A stretch of DNA of 64,000 nt from Dehalococcoidia bacterium (GCA_030615625.1 JAUWYX010000001.1:124001-188000), one strand, 5' to 3'. Positions 17,680 through 27,041 are shown, numbered from the stretch's first letter. Notes: generated from the letters alone by a model not told the origin. A program made the numbers and translations.

Positions 17680-18813
17680 ATGAAATTATCTTGTCTTCAA
17701 GAAAACCTAAATAGGGGGCTAAGCATCGTAGGGAGAGCTGTAGCCACTAGGTCCACTTTACCTATCACCCAAAATATCCTCTTATCCGCTGAGCAATCGC
17801 GTCTCAAATTGGCAGCCACCAACCTGGAAATGGCTACCACGTGCTGGATTGGTGCTAAAGTGAAACAGGAGGGAGACATAACTGTGCCTGCTCGCTTGCT
17901 CATCGACTTTGTTAATTCCTTGCCTAACGATTTAATTGAAATCAATCTTCCCGCTAACAGTCGCATTCTGGAGCTTAAGAGCGGCCATTTCCAAGCCCAT
18001 ATTCACGGCATTGATGCTGCGGATTTCCCACCTATCCCTCAGATAAACGATGGCATAACTACCACCATTGAGGCAGCTAGCCTCAGGGAAGGAATTACAC
18101 AGGTCGCCTTTGCTGCTGCCACTGAAGAATCCCGCCCGGTATTAACCGGAATTAACACTGAATTTGATGGTGAGCAGCTCAACCTGGTGGCTGCCGATGG
18201 CTTCAGGCTAGCTGTTCATAAGACAACCCTCGGCTCGCCAGTCAGCGTGAAGACTACGGTTATCGTCCCAGCGAGAACCCTCAATGAACTGAATCGCCTT
18301 CTTGGTGAGCAGGAGGAACCCGTAGAAATCACCGTAAACGAAAAAAAGAGCCAGGTTCTCTTCCGCCTCAAAGATGCTGAGCTGGTTTCTCAGCTTATTC
18401 AAGGTTCCTTCCCCAATTATTCCCAGGTTATTCCTCAAAGCTATACCACGCGAGCTGTAGTGGACATTAATGAGTTTCTGCGGGTTACTAAAATGTCCTC
18501 TATATTTGCTCGCGATGCCAGCGGCATAGTTCGTCTGGTCATTACCCCGGGTAGTGAACTTACTCCAGGGAAGGTAACTGTCTCTGCTCAGGCTGAGGAG
18601 GTTGGAGACAATGTTGGTGAAATCGACGCCCTCACTGACGGAGAAGAGGCGAAAATCGCCTTCAATGTAAAGTATCTTTCCGATGTTCTATCTGTCCTTT
18701 CCCAAGCCCAAGTCGCTCTAGAACTCACCACCCCCTCAAGCCCGGGAACTATCCGCCCTATAGGCGTGGACAATTATGTTCACGTAGTCATGCCAATGTT
18801 CGTTCAATGGTAA
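17680..18813 (+). CDS. dnaN: DNA polymerase III beta subunit (sliding clamp)
   Basis: The beta clamp tethers the replicative polymerase to DNA. The 377-residue product shows the three-domain clamp pattern (RAVATRSTLPITQNILLSA, EESRPVLTGINTEFDG, LVAADGFRLAVH) and the family C-terminus HVVMPMFVQW. ATG 17680 follows GGGGGAGG; the longer in-frame start would begin inside the promoter. No dnaA lies nearby, so this need not be the replication origin. The last 18 bases including the stop recur exactly 6.6 kb downstream, which may mark this 3' end as an integration site. Confidence 0.95.
   Translation: MKLSCLQENLNRGLSIVGRAVATRSTLPITQNILLSAEQSRLKLAATNLEMATTCWIGAKVKQEGDITVPARLLIDFVNSLPNDLIEINLPANSRILELKSGHFQAHIHGIDAADFPPIPQINDGITTTIEAASLREGITQVAFAAATEESRPVLTGINTEFDGEQLNLVAADGFRLAVHKTTLGSPVSVKTTVIVPARTLNELNRLLGEQEEPVEITVNEKKSQVLFRLKDAELVSQLIQGSFPNYSQVIPQSYTTRAVVDINEFLRVTKMSSIFARDASGIVRLVITPGSELTPGKVTVSAQAEEVGDNVGEIDALTDGEEAKIAFNVKYLSDVLSVLSQAQVALELTTPSSPGTIRPIGVDNYVHVVMPMFVQW
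18791..18813 (+). repeat. dnaN 3' end, parent copy of a repeated attachment-like sequence
   Basis: The stretch ATGTTCGTTCAATGGTAA (18796-18813) at the end of dnaN is repeated exactly at 25431-25448 and, with one internal change and a different last base, near 23942. The flanking accessory genes suggest that it works, or once worked, as an attachment site. Confidence 0.55.
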
Positions 18814-19183
18814 TAAATCTTGAAGCTAAAGTGATGTAAAGGCGAAGGGGATATTAGCTTCAATTATTACTACCATTCTTCTATTTAGCTTTGGGGTTCA
18901 GGCTATTTTTGCCCATAAAACCACAATAAAAGCATCATATTTCATCAATAAAAAAGATATATTCCAAAGCTAGGCTAGATTTTCCTTCCCTCTTTGTTAG
19001 CGGTATAATTATGGAGGAGCCTTAGGTTAGATAGAAAGTAATATTATAGATGCGAATAGTGTGGTAAGTAGTTTTCAGAAATGGATATTCTTGAGGCGAC
19101 GTTGTTTCTCCAAAAGTCTCAAGGTAACTGGCACAACCCCAGTATACGAGGCAGTGCATTGAGGACTCTTTAGGTTGTATAAT
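18814..19183. other. Spacer between dnaN and the NarL-type kinase
   Basis: I find no gene. The region is AT-rich in its first half. A TATAAT (19178-19183) directly abuts the ATG used for the next gene, with no convincing -35 box. Confidence 0.4.
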
Positions 19184-20350
19184 ATGAAAGACAACACAAA
19201 AAGCGACCTATTGGGAAATTTGAAACCCAAGAAGTTCCAGTCCGAACACACAGCGACACAGGATAAATGTCAGGGTGTGCATATGAACATTGGCCTAGAC
19301 ATCTTGGATATCCTGGATGCTCTTCCCTTCTACGTTCTACTGATTGACGAACATCATTGCATTCTGCAGGCGAACAGCACAGTAAAGATGCACCTAGGGC
19401 TGGAACCCAAAGACATCATCGGCAAATACTGCCCGAAGGTAATACATGGACTTGATGAGCCCTTCTATGCTTGTCCGCTGGAGGAGGCTGTAGAGAAGGG
19501 TCAAGCAGTCGAACGGGAGGCACTCGATCAAGCATCCGGCCGTTGGATCAAGTCGGCAGTCTATCCGACTGGAGGATTTACTCGAGATGGGAGGAGAATC
19601 TATTTTCACATGATAAGCGATATCACTGATCGCAAGCAGGCCGAGGAGCAATTACAGGCTTCGCGTGAACAGTTGCGTAGCCTTTCAGCACATCTAGAAA
19701 TGGTGAGAGAAGAAGAAAGAAAGAGTATGGCACGTGAGATTCACGACGAATTGGGGCAGATCTTGACGGCTCTAAAGATTGATTTGTCATCGTTAACCGA
19801 GGGATCTGCCGAAGAGCGGCAATTGCTACTTGAGAAGACCAAATCAATGGGTGAACTGATTGATATGGCCATCGAAACCGTAAAGAGGATTTCCGCAGAA
19901 TTGAGACCCCCACTATTAGATGACCTCGGTGTTGCGGTTGCACTTGAATGGCAGGCAGGAGAATTTGAAAAGCGAACTCAAATTAAATGTGATTTCTCCT
20001 CAGAGCCAAAAGACATCGTCCTAGACCCGGATCGCTCCACAGCGATTTTCCGCATCTTTCAGGAGGCACTGACGAATGTTGTTCGCCACTCCGATGCAAG
20101 CAGGGTCAAAACAGTTCTGGTTAAAGAAACCGATAAGATTCTGTTAACAATTAAAGATAATGGCAAAGGAATTGAGAAAAAGCAGATTGCTGATGCGAAG
20201 GCGTTTGGAATAATTGGTATGAGAGAACGTGCGCGCTTCTTGGGAGGTGAGGTTAGAGTCAGTGGTGCTCCCGGTAAAGGTACATCAGTTACGGTAAGTA
20301 TTCCACTTACAAATCAGGAGAATCTCCATGCTCAGAATACTGATTGCTGA
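19184..20350 (+). CDS. PAS sensor kinase of the NarL/HisKA_3 type
   Basis: A PAS domain (about residues 35-150) precedes a HisKA_3 dimerisation domain with MAREIHDELGQILTALK, where His is phosphorylated, and an HATPase with FRIFQEALTNVVRHS, DNGKGI and GMRERARFLGG. No membrane segment is seen, so sensing is cytosolic. The start is uncertain: ATG 19184 directly follows a TATAAT, and ATG 19283 near the PAS start is an alternative. The gene overlaps its response regulator by 23 bases. Confidence 0.88.
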   Translation: MKDNTKSDLLGNLKPKKFQSEHTATQDKCQGVHMNIGLDILDILDALPFYVLLIDEHHCILQANSTVKMHLGLEPKDIIGKYCPKVIHGLDEPFYACPLEEAVEKGQAVEREALDQASGRWIKSAVYPTGGFTRDGRRIYFHMISDITDRKQAEEQLQASREQLRSLSAHLEMVREEERKSMAREIHDELGQILTALKIDLSSLTEGSAEERQLLLEKTKSMGELIDMAIETVKRISAELRPPLLDDLGVAVALEWQAGEFEKRTQIKCDFSSEPKDIVLDPDRSTAIFRIFQEALTNVVRHSDASRVKTVLVKETDKILLTIKDNGKGIEKKQIADAKAFGIIGMRERARFLGGEVRVSGAPGKGTSVTVSIPLTNQENLHAQNTDC

Positions 20351-20960
20351 TGATCATCCGATTGTTCGCCATGGACTTAGGCAGCTAATCGCCAAAACTA
20401 CCGACATGGTTGTAGTTGATGAGGCAAGCGATGGGTGGGAAGTGATCAGCAAGGTAGGGGCAAGTGACTGCGATGTAGTTTTGTTGGATATCTCTATGCC
20501 TGGCTTGAATGGTTTGGATATCATAAGACAATTGAAGAAGGAAAGCCCCAGACTTCCTATTCTGATACTAAGTATGCATTCAGAAGAACAGTACGCTGTG
20601 CGAGCTTTCAGAGCAGGTGCCTCAGGATATTTGACAAAGCAGAGTGCACCAGATGAATTACTGGCGGCGATACGGAAAGTGTCGATAGGTGGGAAATATG
20701 TTAGTTCTTCACTCGCTGAGAAATTGGCTTCGGACTTGGCAATCGGTACCGAACAGTCACCTCATAAGACTCTCTCCAATCGTGAGTATCAGGTCATGCT
20801 TATGATTGCCGCAGGGAAAACAGTTGCCGAAATTGCCGAAGAACTGTCACTGAGCATCCAAACCATCAGCACATATCGATCCCGCATCCTGCAGAAAATG
20901 CAGATGAAGAACAACGTTGAATTGGCCAATTATGCTGTAAGAAACCAGCTGCTAGAATAA
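20328..20960 (+). CDS. NarL/FixJ-family response regulator
   Basis: The receiver holds LIADDHPIVRHG and the phospho-acceptor Asp in VVLLDISMPGLNG. A LuxR-type helix-turn-helix follows (LSNREYQVMLMIAAGKTVAE..SIQTISTYRSRIL). It is the DNA-binding partner of the kinase with which it overlaps. AGGAGA lies before the ATG. Its targets may include the small genes downstream, but no operator is evident. Confidence 0.92.
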   Translation: MLRILIADDHPIVRHGLRQLIAKTTDMVVVDEASDGWEVISKVGASDCDVVLLDISMPGLNGLDIIRQLKKESPRLPILILSMHSEEQYAVRAFRAGASGYLTKQSAPDELLAAIRKVSIGGKYVSSSLAEKLASDLAIGTEQSPHKTLSNREYQVMLMIAAGKTVAEIAEELSLSIQTISTYRSRILQKMQMKNNVELANYAVRNQLLE

Positions 20961-21393
20961 TGAAATAAGAGATTAAACGCCTCAGCCATCCCCGGCAAAA
21001 CTCCGTTTACAGCGATATAGCAACTTCACTTTGTGCCCTTTGCAACTGGTCTTTCACTGAGTTGAGACTTAACAAGTACAACAACACAAATGTCTGTGCG
21101 GTATCGTGCTCCCATGTTCTCTTTGGCATAATGAATGAGATCCCCACGATGACCTAGCTTGTCACAAGAGCACTTTATTCTTTTTGCCTTTCACCCTGTT
21201 AACAAGACAGTCTCCAATATTCGCCGCTCGTACCTGTCCCTTGGGCTGTTTGTAGTACATATATGACAATGGGACACATCAAGATACTACAAAAGAATCA
21301 TACTCATGCTGATATACAGAAGTCTTTTGCTGCTGTAAATTGAAAGTAGATGGTGAACGGCTGAGTTCTATCGATGATGGAAAAAGAGGTACC
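20961..21393. other. Spacer without a recognised gene
   Basis: No reading frame with coding character is seen on either strand. T-rich runs near 21180 could end the upstream transcript. I cannot identify a promoter with confidence. Confidence 0.4.
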
Positions 21394-21795
21394 ATGAAAG
21401 TTCTAATCGTAGATGATTCCACAATCATACGTGAGAGATTAAGAGCCATACTTTCTAAGATTACGGAGATGCAAAACATTAACTACGCAGAAGATGTGCC
21501 CGAGGCCATAAGCTCTGTTCAGAAGCTGGATCCCGATGTGGTGATACTGGATATCCGGATGCCTGGTGGAAGTGGCATGGACGTACTCCGAGAAATAAAG
21601 AAAAATGATCAGACCCCCCTGGTGATAGTTCTTACTAATTACCCATATCCCCAATATCGTAGAAAGTACATAGACGCCGGGGCGGATTTCTTTTTTGATA
21701 AATCAACCGAGTTTGATAAGGTCACGGTCGTGTTAAGGCGTCTTAGTGAAAATCGATCCGGACAAAACAACAAGCCCCAGGTCGAGGGGCGATAA
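21394..21795 (+). CDS. Stand-alone receiver (CheY-like) protein
   Basis: The 133-residue product is a single receiver domain (MKVLIVDDSTIIRERL, Asp in VVILDIRMPGG, Lys in FFDKSTEFDKV) with a short polar tail and no output domain. It could act as a phosphate sink or a protein-protein switch for the nearby kinase. ATG 21394 has AGAGGT upstream; the longer in-frame start adds 18 residues unlike the family. Confidence 0.85.
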   Translation: MKVLIVDDSTIIRERLRAILSKITEMQNINYAEDVPEAISSVQKLDPDVVILDIRMPGGSGMDVLREIKKNDQTPLVIVLTNYPYPQYRRKYIDAGADFFFDKSTEFDKVTVVLRRLSENRSGQNNKPQVEGR

Positions 21796-21828
21796 GATTG
21801 AATTTAGAAAGAAAGGAGGCGAGAGCGA

Positions 21829-22134
21829 ATGAAATTTCTGATCATATCAAAGAACAAACATCTGACTCCACCAGAGGTCGTACCAGGTTTGATCGACGCC
21901 ACTTTGGCATGGGCACGCAAGTACCAAGGGCAGATTGAGCAGATCTGGGCAGTCGCCGGACAGCAAGCTGGTGGGGGAATTGCCGACGTAGAGTCTCTGG
22001 AAGAATTGGACACTATCTTAGCAGAGTTGCCTTTAGGGCCATTCTCAGAGACAGAGGTTTATCCTCTTGTCGATCTGGATGTCTCACTCCAACATCAGAA
22101 AGAGTCTTTGCACACTATCGGTGCTCGAGGTTAA
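21829..22134 (+). CDS. Muconolactone-isomerase-like small protein
   Basis: The 101-residue protein resembles the muconolactone isomerase-like dimeric alpha-beta barrel family (MKFLIISKNKHLTPPEVV, AVAGQQAGGGIADVESLEELD, LPLGPFSETEVYPLVDLD). Members outside true catabolic operons have unknown roles. A strong GAAAGGAGGCGAG precedes the ATG. No other aromatic-degradation gene is nearby, so a catabolic role is unsupported. Confidence 0.65.
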   Translation: MKFLIISKNKHLTPPEVVPGLIDATLAWARKYQGQIEQIWAVAGQQAGGGIADVESLEELDTILAELPLGPFSETEVYPLVDLDVSLQHQKESLHTIGARG

Positions 22135-22201
22135 CGCTGTCCCTAGTATGAACCCGAGGTCGACGGGTTATTGTGTAAGATTTAACGAAAGGAGTTAGAA
22201 G

Positions 22202-22819
22202 ATGAAAAAAACAATGCTTGTAGCAGTAGGAATTGCCGTCATATTAATGGTTTTATCACCAGTGGCAGTCCTTGCTGGTCCGCCATCCCCGCCTGACTAC
22301 GGTAGATACAACCCAACAGACCTACCAGGCCAGCCCCCTGAGGAATGGGGGGTGGAGAAGGCGATACCCTCGCCTTCAGCACCCGAGGGAGCAGTCCGTA
22401 TCATTACAGACCTCCTGGCAGGGGAAGGAGATGGTTGGGTGACATTCTGGTGTCAATCAAGGCTGGGATTCCAATACAATATCGGCGTGACTGGTCTGGA
22501 TGGATTGTCAAGATATAGCATAAACGCCTCCGGGGGACAAATCCTGATTGTTCCGGAGGACACCCCTGGGGCAGTCGAGCTAGAACCAGGCCTCTGGGTT
22601 GATTTCTCCACTTTGACGCCCGTAGAGCTTTATCTCGGTACGTTCAAAACCGATGCGAATGGCCGTGGTGGGGTAAACGGCGTCACAAAGTTATCAAGTG
22701 GCTATGTCTATGAAGTGGCGGTTGTGGTGTCTGATAGTGATGGCGTCCCAGTTCTCGGGCCCGCCGATTCCCCACCACCCTTCACAGGTCCTGATACCAA
22801 TGGGTTCATAGTCTATTAG
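22202..22819 (+). CDS. Secreted protein of unknown function
   Basis: A clear Sec signal peptide spans residues 1-25 (KKT start, hydrophobic core, cleavage after VLA). The mature part is rich in Pro and Gly, has a beta-rich pattern and a single Cys near residue 81, and shows no motif I recognise. AAAGGAG precedes the ATG. It sits among genes with equally strong ribosome binding sites, which suggests one expression unit for the accessory cluster. Confidence 0.75.
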   Translation: MKKTMLVAVGIAVILMVLSPVAVLAGPPSPPDYGRYNPTDLPGQPPEEWGVEKAIPSPSAPEGAVRIITDLLAGEGDGWVTFWCQSRLGFQYNIGVTGLDGLSRYSINASGGQILIVPEDTPGAVELEPGLWVDFSTLTPVELYLGTFKTDANGRGGVNGVTKLSSGYVYEVAVVVSDSDGVPVLGPADSPPPFTGPDTNGFIVY

Positions 22820-22966
22820 ATTAGAACGGCGAAGCGTCAAAACAGGGGAGGTCGTTCATCACTTTCCCTGTTTGCTGAGCCCTCAAGGACGAATGTAAGT
22901 AATTCGGTGAACTGAAGCCAAGCACAGCAGCTTCTGGAAAATGTAAATTAAAAGGAGGATATTTCA

Positions 22967-23401
22967 ATGTCAATAGAAGAAAATAAGGCTCTTATGCGCC
23001 GCTTTTACGAGGAAATCAGCAAGGGGAACCTAGCTGTGGTGGACGAGCTGATTGCTGCTGACGTTGTCGAGCACAGTCCGTTTGTTCCCGAACAAGCGCC
23101 GGGTCGCCAGGGTACATTAGATTTATTTACTATGATCCGTACCGCTTTCCCTGACTTGCGCGTCACAGTTGAAGACATGGTCGCGGAAGGAGACAAAGTC
23201 GTGGCCCGCGGGGCATTTATTGGCACACATAAAGGTGAATTCATGGGTATTGCCCCTACTGGCAAGCAAATAACTATTAGAGTCATCGAAATCGTACGAA
23301 TTGCGGGTGGTAAGATGGTGGAGCACTGGAACGTGGTAGATAATTTGGGCATGATGCAACAGCTTGGTGTTGTACCCACATCGGGGCAGGGCGGAAGATA
23401 A
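22967..23401 (+). CDS. SnoaL-like ester cyclase family protein
   Basis: The 144-residue product fits the SnoaL-like fold (NTF2-type cone): MSIEENKALMRRFYEEIS at the start, VVEHSPFVPEQ, GTHKGEFMGIAPTGKQ and VEHWNVVDNLGMMQQLG at the end. Members of this group are often annotated as ester cyclases, but most bacterial ones have no known substrate. AAAAGGAGG precedes the ATG. Confidence 0.82.
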   Translation: MSIEENKALMRRFYEEISKGNLAVVDELIAADVVEHSPFVPEQAPGRQGTLDLFTMIRTAFPDLRVTVEDMVAEGDKVVARGAFIGTHKGEFMGIAPTGKQITIRVIEIVRIAGGKMVEHWNVVDNLGMMQQLGVVPTSGQGGR

Positions 23402-23604
23402 TCCGTTTAGCCTACCCCTCCTCGAGACAGCCTTTTGGGACAAGTGACAAAATTGGTTGACCTAATAAGTTGCCAAAAAATTCAATAAATGCTTCGCTTT
23501 CGCGTATTGACAAACCCTATAGAGAGGGTTTTAGTTGAGCCCTTAATGAGAAACAACTGGGCACTGAACAAAAGATTACATACAATATAGCAAAGAGGTG
23601 AAAA

Positions 23605-23790
23605 ATGGCGTATACATTAGCCTGTAAAGATGCAGGGACAAATTGCCCTTATGTCGCTCGTGGTGAAACCGAGGAGGAAGTACTTCAAGATGGTGCAAAG
23701 CACGTAAAGGAAGTGCATGGGTATACAGATGAGCAGATTAATGACCCGAAGTTTCTGGAGGAATCCAGGAAACTAATTAGAAGGACATAG
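23605..23790 (+). CDS. DUF1059 family small protein
   Basis: The 61-residue protein has the DUF1059 pattern: CKDAGTNCPYVARGETEEEV with two Cys, and a HVKEVHGYT segment. Function is unknown. AGAGGTG precedes the ATG. An inverted repeat AAACCCT..AGGGTTT lies about 80 bases upstream next to a TTGACA and may be an operator or a terminator. Confidence 0.78.
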   Translation: MAYTLACKDAGTNCPYVARGETEEEVLQDGAKHVKEVHGYTDEQINDPKFLEESRKLIRRT

Positions 23791-23913
23791 CCATATTGTC
23801 TTCAAAGCGAGACCATCAGACTAGGCCACAGGATGTTTTATGCCGGTGACCTAGTCTTTTCGTGACAGTACAGAACTCGAACTTTTAACTGAGCCTGATG
23901 CTTGAGTATTAAG

Positions 23914-23960
23914 ACGTACGCATGGCTGGACAAACATCCCAATGTTCGTGCAATGGTAGC
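23914..23960 (+). repeat. Degenerate copy of the dnaN 3' end (first)
   Basis: This segment contains ACGTACGCATGG and, 28 bases from its first base, ATGTTCGTGCAATGGTAG. In the dnaN frame it reads IPMFVQW and stop. The same two blocks with the same 28-base spacing occur at 25403-25448. Between the two copies lie an AT-rich methyltransferase gene and an orphan gene. Confidence 0.6.
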
Positions 23961-24006
23961 GAATAACATTAAAATAACTATTATCCAGTTAATACTATGA
24001 AACGGA

Positions 24007-24645
24007 CTAAATTTTTTGTTTCCTTTGAAATAGAGTGTATATATACGGTCTAGCTTCGCCAGAGGGCATATAATACATATGGTCAAAGTGTTCTATTAAT
24101 TCAAATTCTTCTCCCAAGAATTCTACCAGTAAGTTCTCATCATAATTTTTAATATCTAAACCACTACACTTCTTAGCTCCATTTAGTGAAAATGTAGCGA
24201 TAAGTACATAACCGCCTTGTTTGACTACCTTTTTTAACGTAGCTAGATATGCATTTCGTTCATCCTCTTTTACAAGAAAGTGTAATACAGCTCTATCATG
24301 CCACACATCAACTTCTCCTAGACCCTGTATATGTACGGGATTAGTAATATCATCAACGATCCATTTAACTAAGGCGGCTTTTTCTTTTCCTAATCGCTCC
24401 CGTAATTTACTTAAAGCCGTCTCACTGATATCAGAGGCAATAATATTGGTAAAACCTGCTTCAATCAGAGAATCAATCAATGTTGATGCGCCTGTTCCAA
24501 TATCTAATAAAGTAACGCCCTTGTTAATGTCGCACTTTGAAAGCAATTCTAAAGATGGTGCTGAAATTTCTTCGTACCAACCCAACTGATTTATCTTCTT
24601 GGAAGAATACACATTATCCCAATGTTGTTTCATTGATGTAGTCAT
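24007..24645 (-). CDS. Class I SAM-dependent methyltransferase
   Basis: The SAM-binding motif VTLLDIGTGASTLIDSL is near residue 45, followed by IIASDIS (acidic loop) and DVWHDRAVLHFL, a pattern of small-molecule methyltransferases. ATG 24645 has GGAGG just upstream; longer in-frame starts lack support. The gene is much more AT-rich than the chromosome around it and lies between two dnaN-end repeats, which suggests acquisition by transfer. The substrate is unknown. Confidence 0.8.
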   Translation of the reverse strand: MTTSMKQHWDNVYSSKKINQLGWYEEISAPSLELLSKCDINKGVTLLDIGTGASTLIDSLIEAGFTNIIASDISETALSKLRERLGKEKAALVKWIVDDITNPVHIQGLGEVDVWHDRAVLHFLVKEDERNAYLATLKKVVKQGGYVLIATFSLNGAKKCSGLDIKNYDENLLVEFLGEEFELIEHFDHMYYMPSGEARPYIYTLFQRKQKI

Positions 24646-24838
24646 CTCAACCTCCTTCATTCGGACATACATCCAGATGTTCATCATATAATGACATATC
24701 TCCCAGGTCAAACATGAGCTAATCTATATCCTCTTTCCTCAGTATAGCTATACCTACAACGGAACATTGATCCCGATGTTTGTTCTATGGAAATAAAATG
24801 ATTTAATAGCTATCTCCGATATGCTATGATTTTTACAA

Positions 24839-25396
24839 ATGAGAGGAATATTCCGTGATAAATCAAGAGATAAATTAGCTCAGACCCTCAACTCCTTGGG
24901 TATTAGAGCGGACTTGGCTGAACGTGGCCGAGCGGAAGAAAAAATAGAGAATTCATGGTATCAACGTTCTTTGGGAATTATAGACATACCAGAAGGATTG
25001 GTCAGATGGATAAATATCTTGAAAAAAGATGGGAGTAAAAACAGTCTTCCTCTATGGTGGGTCATTCTTGTTATACCGGATGAGAGACCCCTCACAAATC
25101 ACCAAGCGGTTGACATCAAGACAATAAGAAAAAAGGCATTTCCATTGTTCGGGAAAGTAGTCGATGTGACTTGGAAAGGTAACGATCATCATACTGGACT
25201 AGCCGAAGTTCTTTCCAACGATGAAACAGTAAAAAACCTAGCGAAAAGGATTGGGAATTTGACAGTTCACAGTTATGCCAAAGAATTTCAAGGGTGGACA
25301 TTGCAAGTGGATAGGCGATTTGAGCCAACAAACCAAGATTGGGCAACTATTCAGAAGATTGCTAATTATATCCTTTCATCAGCTCGTGTCTACTAG
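24839..25396 (+). CDS. Orphan protein of 185 residues
   Basis: I do not recognise this protein. It is mixed charged and hydrophobic with a WWVILVIPDERP segment near residue 73 and an aromatic-rich C-terminal half. There is no signal peptide or membrane helix. A candidate promoter (TTTAAT, 17 bases, TATGAT) ends eight bases before the ATG, and no ribosome binding site is present, so translation may be leaderless. It is bounded by dnaN-end-like repeats and is AT-rich like its neighbour. Confidence 0.6.
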   Translation: MRGIFRDKSRDKLAQTLNSLGIRADLAERGRAEEKIENSWYQRSLGIIDIPEGLVRWINILKKDGSKNSLPLWWVILVIPDERPLTNHQAVDIKTIRKKAFPLFGKVVDVTWKGNDHHTGLAEVLSNDETVKNLAKRIGNLTVHSYAKEFQGWTLQVDRRFEPTNQDWATIQKIANYILSSARVY

Positions 25397-25402
25397 ACTG
25401 TA

Positions 25403-25448
25403 ACGTACGCATGGAATGGCACACATTCCTATGTTCGTTCAATGGTAA
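25403..25448 (+). repeat. Degenerate copy of the dnaN 3' end (second)
   Basis: ACGTACGCATGG is followed at the same 28-base spacing as in the first copy by ATGTTCGTTCAATGGTAA, identical over 18 bases to the end of dnaN. It reads HIPMFVQW and stop in the dnaN frame. It marks the right edge of the accessory block. Confidence 0.65.
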
Positions 25449-25494
25449 CTTGTTTGGTGTTCGACCAAGAGCTTAAGTTGCAAGAGCGATTAGG

Positions 25495-25584
25495 CTAAGG
25501 CAAGCCCACGAACACTATCACCAAGCCTACCACTAGCATTATCACACCCAAAGCTAATAAACCAATCAATAGCTTCTTATTCAT
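25495..25584 (-). CDS. Possible small hydrophobic protein of 29 residues
   Basis: A short frame starts MNKKLLIGLLALG and continues as one hydrophobic helix to a stop after GLP. It would be a single-pass membrane peptide. The ribosome binding site is weak (AGAAAAG), and the gene lies alone between the accessory block and the two-component pair, so this call is tentative. Confidence 0.35.
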   Translation of the reverse strand: MNKKLLIGLLALGVIMLVVGLVIVFVGLP

Positions 25585-25697
25585 ATGTAGAATCTTTTCT
25601 AAGCAAGTAGCTTGTTATAATACTCTAACGCCAAACAAAAGGAAAGGGTTGGTGCTATGCTCAATAGTTAAGCATCAAGCACGCAGCATGGTGAATG

Positions 25698-27041
25698 CTA
25701 TTCCGCGACGGGGAGAGTGAACGAAAAACGGCTTCCCTTTCCCAGCTTGCTCTGGACTGTGATTGTTCCGCCGTGGGCTTCCACCAGCCGCTTGGCAATA
25801 GTAAGACCCAGACCACTGCCTCCGGTGGCTCTGGCACGAGATTTATCCACTCTATAGAAACGCTCGAAAATGTGAGGTAAATCCTCAGCAGGAATGCCTT
25901 CGCCAGTATCCGATACGCTAATTTCCACCCAGTCACCTTGTTTTGCAGCAGCCACATTAATAGTGCTTCCCTTACGAGTATGAGCCACCGCATTTTCCAG
26001 AAGGTTATGCAGCACCTGGTTGACCCGTTGCCAGTCAATGTTAACCAGTGGCAGATTATCAGGCAGGTCAAGGGACAGCGATATCTCCTTTGCTGTTAGC
26101 TGGGGCTGCCAGGGAGTTACTGCCTCCTTAACTAACTTGGTGATGTCTTCCGCCTGATAAACCAGCTTCAGTTCGCCGGCTTCGGCGAGACTTAGCTCCT
26201 GGAGCTCATTAACCAGTCGTGAAAGCAGAGCTGCCTCTTCATTGAGTGAGCGGATAGTAGCGGCATCTGGCTTCATCATCCGATCGCGAATTGCCTCCAG
26301 ATAGCCTTGAATATTAGAAAGAGGAGTTCTCAGCTCGTGGGCAACATCAGCAACCAGATTTCGTCGTAATTGCTCGGCGTGCTCCAGGTCAGCCGCCATG
26401 GAGTTAAAGGCTTGAGCCAGTGCCGCAACTTCGCCTTCGCCCTGCAATTGAACCCTCTGGGACAAGTCTCCCCGTCCCAATCGTCTGGCAGCCTTGGCAA
26501 GGACGCCAATGGGTGACGTTATTCTTCGCGACAGGAAAAAAATCAATATTAAAGCGATGATAATTGCCAGCGAGCCTCCCAGGAGAAGGGAGCGATTGAT
26601 TGACGCAGATAGTCTTAGAAATGGAGCAACATATTCTTCTGCCTTCGGGTCAGGAATGATGTAGGCTCTTCCTATAAGCTCCTGGCTCCAGGTCAGCTCG
26701 AGAGGACTTTCCTGCGAGTCAGTGTAATTCGTCCCTAAAAATTCTCTTCCTCTTGAGTCACCTATGACCGTCCCGTTGGCAGCGACCAATGTAATATGTG
26801 TCCCTGAGACATGCGCTGTATCTTCAACCACGGTCTGAACGCCCTCCCAGCTTCTGTTGCCCGAATAGAAGACATATAGTCTGTACCGTATTTGACTAGA
26901 ACGATATTGCGCACTTATTGTCTTATAATATTCCATTTCATCAGCGATGCGCTCGCTGACGAAGAGATATATGGTGCCGACGGTCACCAATATTATCACT
27001 GCGAAAATCACCGAGAGACGAAACCACAACCGATGTATCAC
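25698..27041 (-). CDS. Membrane sensor histidine kinase (BaeS-like)
   Basis: An N-terminal membrane helix (about 8-28), an extracytoplasmic sensor domain, a second helix (about 150-172) and a HAMP domain precede the HisKA box ([21 protein letters not shown]) and an HATPase with [18 protein letters not shown] and GGSGLGLTI. It starts at GTG 27041, overlapping the regulator stop by one base, with GGAGGGG upstream, so it is translationally coupled to its regulator. Confidence 0.92.
   Translation of the reverse strand: MIHRLWFRLSVIFAVIILVTVGTIYLFVSERIADEMEYYKTISAQYRSSQIRYRLYVFYSGNRSWEGVQTVVEDTAHVSGTHITLVAANGTVIGDSRGREFLGTNYTDSQESPLELTWSQELIGRAYIIPDPKAEEYVAPFLRLSASINRSLLLGGSLAIIIALILIFFLSRRITSPIGVLAKAARRLGRGDLSQRVQLQGEGEVAALAQAFNSMAADLEHAEQLRRNLVADVAHELRTPLSNIQGYLEAIRDRMMKPDAATIRSLNEEAALLSRLVNELQELSLAEAGELKLVYQAEDITKLVKEAVTPWQPQLTAKEISLSLDLPDNLPLVNIDWQRVNQVLHNLLENAVAHTRKGSTINVAAAKQGDWVEISVSDTGEGIPAEDLPHIFERFYRVDKSRARATGGSGLGLTIAKRLVEAHGGTITVQSKLGKGSRFSFTLPVAE

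Noticed and set aside
17680-18813. Replication origin near dnaN
   Set aside because: No dnaA gene or cluster of DnaA boxes is visible on either side, so dnaN alone does not mark the origin here.
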